A stretch of DNA of 5,737 nucleotides, taken from NCBI GenBank assembly GCA_002432795.1, contig DJGU01000080.1, forward strand, positions 1 through 5,737, in the 5' to 3' direction. The stretch's first letter is position 1, and every line of letters starts with the position of its first letter. Source of the stretch: Anaerolineaceae bacterium UBA5838. Lineage in GTDB: Bacteria; Chloroflexota; Anaerolineae; Anaerolineales; Anaerolineaceae. Shown here one piece after another: positions 5,269 through 5,737 of the stretch. The position numbers and the translations under genes were made by a program. The notes below the pieces were generated by a model. The model made no database searches. It saw only the letters and a program-made list of their open reading frames with translations, and was not told the DNA's origin.

Positions 5269-5737
5269 ATGCATAATTTTTTAGCGTTGATCGAAAGCAA
5301 AATCCAATCCCTGCTCGAAGGGACTATGGACCGGCTGCTGTACCCCGGGGCCGCGTCGTCGCTGAGCGCCCAGCTGGTGCGGATCATCGATGAGAAGATC
5401 CAGGCTCAGACGGACACCAGGGAAAAATTCGTGCCGGATTTGATCACATTGCATGTGTCGCCGGAAAAGTGGGATGCCTGGCAGGAAGCCATGCCCACCC
5501 TGAACCAGGTTGCCAGCGAGGTGGAAGCAACCTGGCTTGAACAGGGCTATCAATTCAGAGTGCCGCTGCGCATCCAGCTGGCGCAGAATCCCAGCCTGGC
5601 TGTGGACGCGATTGAAGTATCGATGGCTCTCACGCTTCCCTCATCCTCCACCTCAAAAACTGCCCTGCAAATTATGCCTGAACCTTCGGCGGAAGCTATC
5701 AAACCTGAGCGTGCCTATTTCATCATCAACGGCAAGG
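5269..5737 (+). CDS. FhaA-like protein: DUF3662 domain followed by start of an FHA domain, 3' truncated
   Basis: The frame is open from ATG 5269 to the window end (156 complete codons), and the C-terminus is missing. Residues about 5-120 match the FhaA N-terminal domain (DUF3662) in style: FLALIESKIQSLLEGTMDRL at the start, then AQLVRIIDEKI, then FVPDLITLHVSPEKW, and a QFRVPLRIQLAQNPSL strand. Residues 121-147 are a Ser/Thr/Pro-rich linker. AYFIINGK (149-156) looks like the first strand of an FHA phosphothreonine-binding domain, which would continue beyond the window. Actinobacterial FhaA is tied to Ser/Thr kinase signalling and cell-envelope control; whether that holds here is unknown. There is no signal peptide or membrane segment in the visible part. 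GTG 5260 (adding VAA) is an equally good start given the promoter spacing. The gene starts its own transcript and shows no link to the PHP gene. Confidence 0.8.
   Translation, partial: MHNFLALIESKIQSLLEGTMDRLLYPGAASSLSAQLVRIIDEKIQAQTDTREKFVPDLITLHVSPEKWDAWQEAMPTLNQVASEVEATWLEQGYQFRVPLRIQLAQNPSLAVDAIEVSMALTLPSSSTSKTALQIMPEPSAEAIKPERAYFIINGK

Overview
The window looks like a piece of chromosome from a Chloroflexota bacterium, most likely of the Anaerolineae type. That placement is an inference. It rests on the gene mix (an FhaA-like DUF3662/FHA protein, a stand-alone PHP phosphoesterase and a type I restriction subunit next to a REP-associated transposase), on GGTATAAT promoters sitting almost on the start codon, and on GTACGGGCGGGTTC and CTCGCAATGACAG family repeats. 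No marker gene is present to confirm it. All recognisable genes are on the + strand. No rRNA, tRNA or CRISPR array was seen.

Positions 1-503 hold the 3' end of a REP-associated tyrosine transposase (RAYT, Y1_Tnp/COG1943). Its reading frame contains ten tandem copies of a 15-bp unit, translated as PARTE repeats. Just downstream is a REP-like hairpin whose left arm contains the exact reverse complement of that unit, so the gene and its probable cognate element share the same sequence. The transposase stop overlaps the ATG of a 40-codon ORF that runs through the hairpin and ends 3 nt before the next gene. A 27-bp imperfect direct repeat brackets this segment and includes the ribosome-binding site and start region of hsdR.

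Positions 499-3705 encode a complete 1068-residue HsdR, the motor and nuclease subunit of a type I restriction-modification system. The nuclease triad and the helicase motifs I, II, III, V and VI can all be read. HsdM and HsdS are not in the window and would be expected upstream of the transposase.

Positions 3706-3886 are intergenic, with a weak terminator-like stem, a perfect 14-bp inverted repeat and a -10 box. Positions 3887-4951 encode a PHP-domain metal-dependent phosphoesterase. Positions 4952-5259 are a gene gap almost filled by a previously unnamed, MITE-like, nested inverted-repeat element (about 4955-5212) that carries a 16-bp tandem repeat in one arm. Downstream is an extended -10 promoter and the 5' part of an FhaA-like gene (DUF3662 followed by the first strand of an FHA domain), cut by the window end.

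The first part forms a defence and mobile-element unit. The PHP and FhaA-like genes have their own promoters and no evident functional link to it. hsdR has a clear Shine-Dalgarno sequence, whereas both promoter-proximal genes lack one and appear to be leaderless or nearly so.
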